Below are positions 6,807 to 7,490 of a stretch of DNA of 7,490 nt, piece by piece. The stretch lies in the NCBI GenBank assembly GCA_029287305.1, contig JARFRJ010000343.1, positions 1 to 7,490 of the forward strand, written 5' to 3'. Every line of letters begins with the position of its first letter. The first letter of the stretch is position 1. This stretch comes from Hyphomonas sp. Lineage in GTDB: Bacteria > Pseudomonadota > Alphaproteobacteria > Caulobacterales > Hyphomonadaceae. A program made the translations under genes and the position numbers. The notes beneath the pieces were generated by a model. That model ran no database searches, was not told where the DNA came from, and saw nothing but the letters and a program-made list of their open reading frames with translations.

Positions 6807-6825
6807 AGCGCCTTCAGGCGAATTC
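6800..6825 (+). other. Stem-loop overlapping the ilvC stop codon
   Basis: GAATT (6800-6804) pairs with AATTC (6821-6825), and CGCCT (6809-6813) with AGGCG (6816-6820), with a four-base bulge AAAG on the 5' side. The ilvC TAA (6804-6806) lies within it. There is no T tract, so it is not a canonical intrinsic terminator. A role in 3' end protection or Rho-dependent termination is possible but unproven. Confidence 0.45.
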
Positions 6826-6848
6826 CCTACAGTTTGAAAAATGCCTTG

Positions 6849-6891
6849 CCATGCATTCATGGGCGCTACCAACCAAGTTGATCTGTAGCGC
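6849..6891. other. Two abutting stem-loops in the ilvC downstream region
   Basis: CCATG (6849-6853) pairs with CATGG (6858-6862) around CATT. Directly next to it, GCGCTAC (6863-6869) pairs perfectly with GTAGCGC (6885-6891) and encloses a second stem CAAC/GTTG (6870-6873 with 6877-6880), with ATCT left as a bulge. Together they make a compact, GC-containing fold just before the composition falls to AT-rich. Neither has a following T tract. They could be the 3' end of the ilv mRNA, a small RNA or a protein-binding site; the sequence does not say which. The 222-nt gap between ilvC and the next gene (6807-7028) contains no other gene that I can see. Confidence 0.4.
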
Positions 6892-6965
6892 GCTGGAGAT
6901 GGCTTGAAAACAGTAAACTTTATTTCCAGATTGGATGTAGACAATGCGAATAAACTGTGTGTAGT

Positions 6966-6985
6966 TAATATATATTACCTATAAT
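6966..6985 (+). promoter_or_regulatory. Candidate promoter (-10 TATAAT) with adjoining 12-nt palindrome
   Basis: A perfect -10 hexamer TATAAT lies at 6980-6985, 43 nt before the start of the small membrane protein gene. The -35 position (about 6957-6962, GTGTGT) matches poorly. A perfect palindrome TAATATATATTA (6966-6977) fills most of the spacer and could be an operator for a dimeric repressor or activator. The surroundings are extremely AT-rich (11 G/C in 6961-7020), so a chance TATAAT or palindrome is a real possibility. Confidence 0.35.
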
Positions 6986-7028
6986 TAATCATATTTAGTA
7001 ACCAAGTATTTAAAGAAAGTATTTTCGT

Positions 7029-7298
7029 ATGGACCAAAATAATTCAAAAACTGTTATCATTGTGCAAAAGAAAAGTATGGCAGTTGCTTTACTGTTGACG
7101 TTTTTTCTAGGCCCCTTAGGCTTGCTCTATGTATCTGTTATCGGTGCGATCGTATTGATTATTTTATCTGTTATCCTAGGTATGTTCACCTTTGGTGTTG
7201 GTGCTCTTCTGGGCTGGGTAGCGGCAATGATATGGGCGGCCGTCGCCGTTAGTTCCCATAATCAGCGTTTGTTAAACCAAGCTAACGAAATCAACTAA
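7029..7298 (+). CDS. Small hydrophobic membrane protein, uncharacterised
   Basis: The product has 89 residues and I cannot name its function. After a short polar N-terminus with a KK pair before the first segment, the chain is hydrophobic from about 17 to 75 and can hold two or three membrane segments (about 17-36, 38-55 and 57-75). It ends in a polar tail starting SSHNQR. The pattern K-S-x-x-V-A, FFLGPLGLLY (25-34), a Gly-rich middle and W..AMIWAAVAVSSHN recalls a widespread family of unannotated small bacterial membrane proteins and is loosely like TM2-domain proteins, but the His-x-Phe-Tyr signature of TM2 is absent. The ribosome binding site is weak (AAGAAAG, 7013-7019). The first two thirds of the gene are near 40% GC with TTA and CTA codons, unlike the ilv genes. 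It stands alone between ilvC and a convergent transporter gene. That it is a gene seems likely; its role is unknown. Confidence 0.75.
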   Translation: MDQNNSKTVIIVQKKSMAVALLLTFFLGPLGLLYVSVIGAIVLIILSVILGMFTFGVGALLGWVAAMIWAAVAVSSHNQRLLNQANEIN

Positions 7299-7349
7299 AC
7301 TACCTAAGTTAATAGGTGACCCCGGCCACTTCCCACGATTTCCTGTCTA

Positions 7350-7490
7350 CTATTCCGGGATATCACTTAGTGGGACTTTGGCCGCTTTTCGGGTGCGGAA
7401 TTGGTCTTCAATAGCGACCATCAGGCAGGCGGTGATAATCACCGCCGCGCCGGCGTAAAGCTGCCAGCTTGGCAGTTCGGCAAAAAACAC
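7350..7490 (-). CDS. C-terminal end of a probable EamA/DMT-family transporter (partial)
   Basis: On the minus strand a frame is open from the right edge (7490) to a TAG at 7350-7352, giving 46 codons. It begins VFFAELPSWQLYAGAAVI and continues as a hydrophobic segment ending in a charged stretch (EDQFRTRK) and a polar tail. The pattern Phe-Phe-x-Glu-x-Pro, a Gly-Ala pair, a hydrophobic helix, then basic residues is typical of the last membrane helix of EamA-type drug/metabolite transporters. Only this last helix and tail are visible, so the substrate cannot be guessed and the family assignment is tentative. It converges on the small membrane protein gene with 51 bp between the stop codons. 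That gap has only a weak ACCTA/TAGGT stem (7302-7306 with 7313-7317) and no good terminator. Confidence 0.6.
   Translation of the reverse strand: MFFAELPSWQLYAGAAVIITACLMVAIEDQFRTRKAAKVPLSDIPE

Noticed and set aside
7461..7475. Perfect 6-bp inverted repeat CTGCCA/TGGCAG
   Set aside because: It lies inside the transporter coding frame, where it encodes conserved-looking residues, and has no T tract on either strand; probably incidental.

Overview
This window looks like a chromosomal core segment of an alphaproteobacterium of moderate GC content. The grounds are protein character and gene order: a Do-family protease, serB, miaA, then ilvB-ilvN-ilvC. In addition, a short Val/Leu/Ile leader peptide and an intrinsic terminator stand in front of ilvB, an arrangement known for the ilv genes of Proteobacteria, including Caulobacter ilvBN. 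I cannot resolve order or genus from the sequence alone.

Layout. Positions 1-1186 (+) carry the 3' part of a DegP/HtrA-type periplasmic serine protease: the protease domain with its full catalytic triad and two PDZ domains. Convergent to it, 1214-2149 (-) is serB, phosphoserine phosphatase. Only 51 bp separate serB from the divergent miaA (2201-3136, +), the tRNA A37 dimethylallyltransferase, which has no visible Shine-Dalgarno and may be leaderless. A candidate promoter overlaps the end of miaA (about 3120-3148). It is followed by a nine-residue leader peptide (3170-3199, sequence MYMPKVLVI), a large stem-loop (3194-3240) and an intrinsic terminator (3246-3271). I read this set as a transcription attenuator that senses charging of branched-chain aminoacyl-tRNAs.

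Downstream is ilvB (3302-5080), ilvN (5165-5725) and ilvC (5787-6806), all + with good ribosome binding sites and gaps of 84 and 61 nt. IlvB and IlvN form acetohydroxyacid synthase, and IlvC reduces and isomerises its product: the first two steps of valine/isoleucine (and, through ketoisovalerate, leucine) synthesis. Control is likely two-layered: attenuation at the RNA level and valine feedback through the ACT domain of IlvN, whose valine-site residues are conserved.

After ilvC the character changes. A structured stretch with three consecutive stem-loops (6800-6891) leads into a very AT-rich stretch (18% GC over 6961-7020) with a TATAAT box next to a perfect 12-nt palindrome. Then comes a small, rather AT-rich gene for an uncharacterised 89-residue membrane protein (7029-7298). 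At the right edge, 7350-7490 (-) is the C-terminal end of what is probably an EamA/DMT-family transporter running out of the window.

The best candidates for a second look are the compact ilv attenuator, the Asp-to-Glu change in the thiamine-diphosphate/Mg motif of IlvB, and the AT-rich islet with its small membrane protein. I see no mobile element, CRISPR array, tRNA or rRNA gene.
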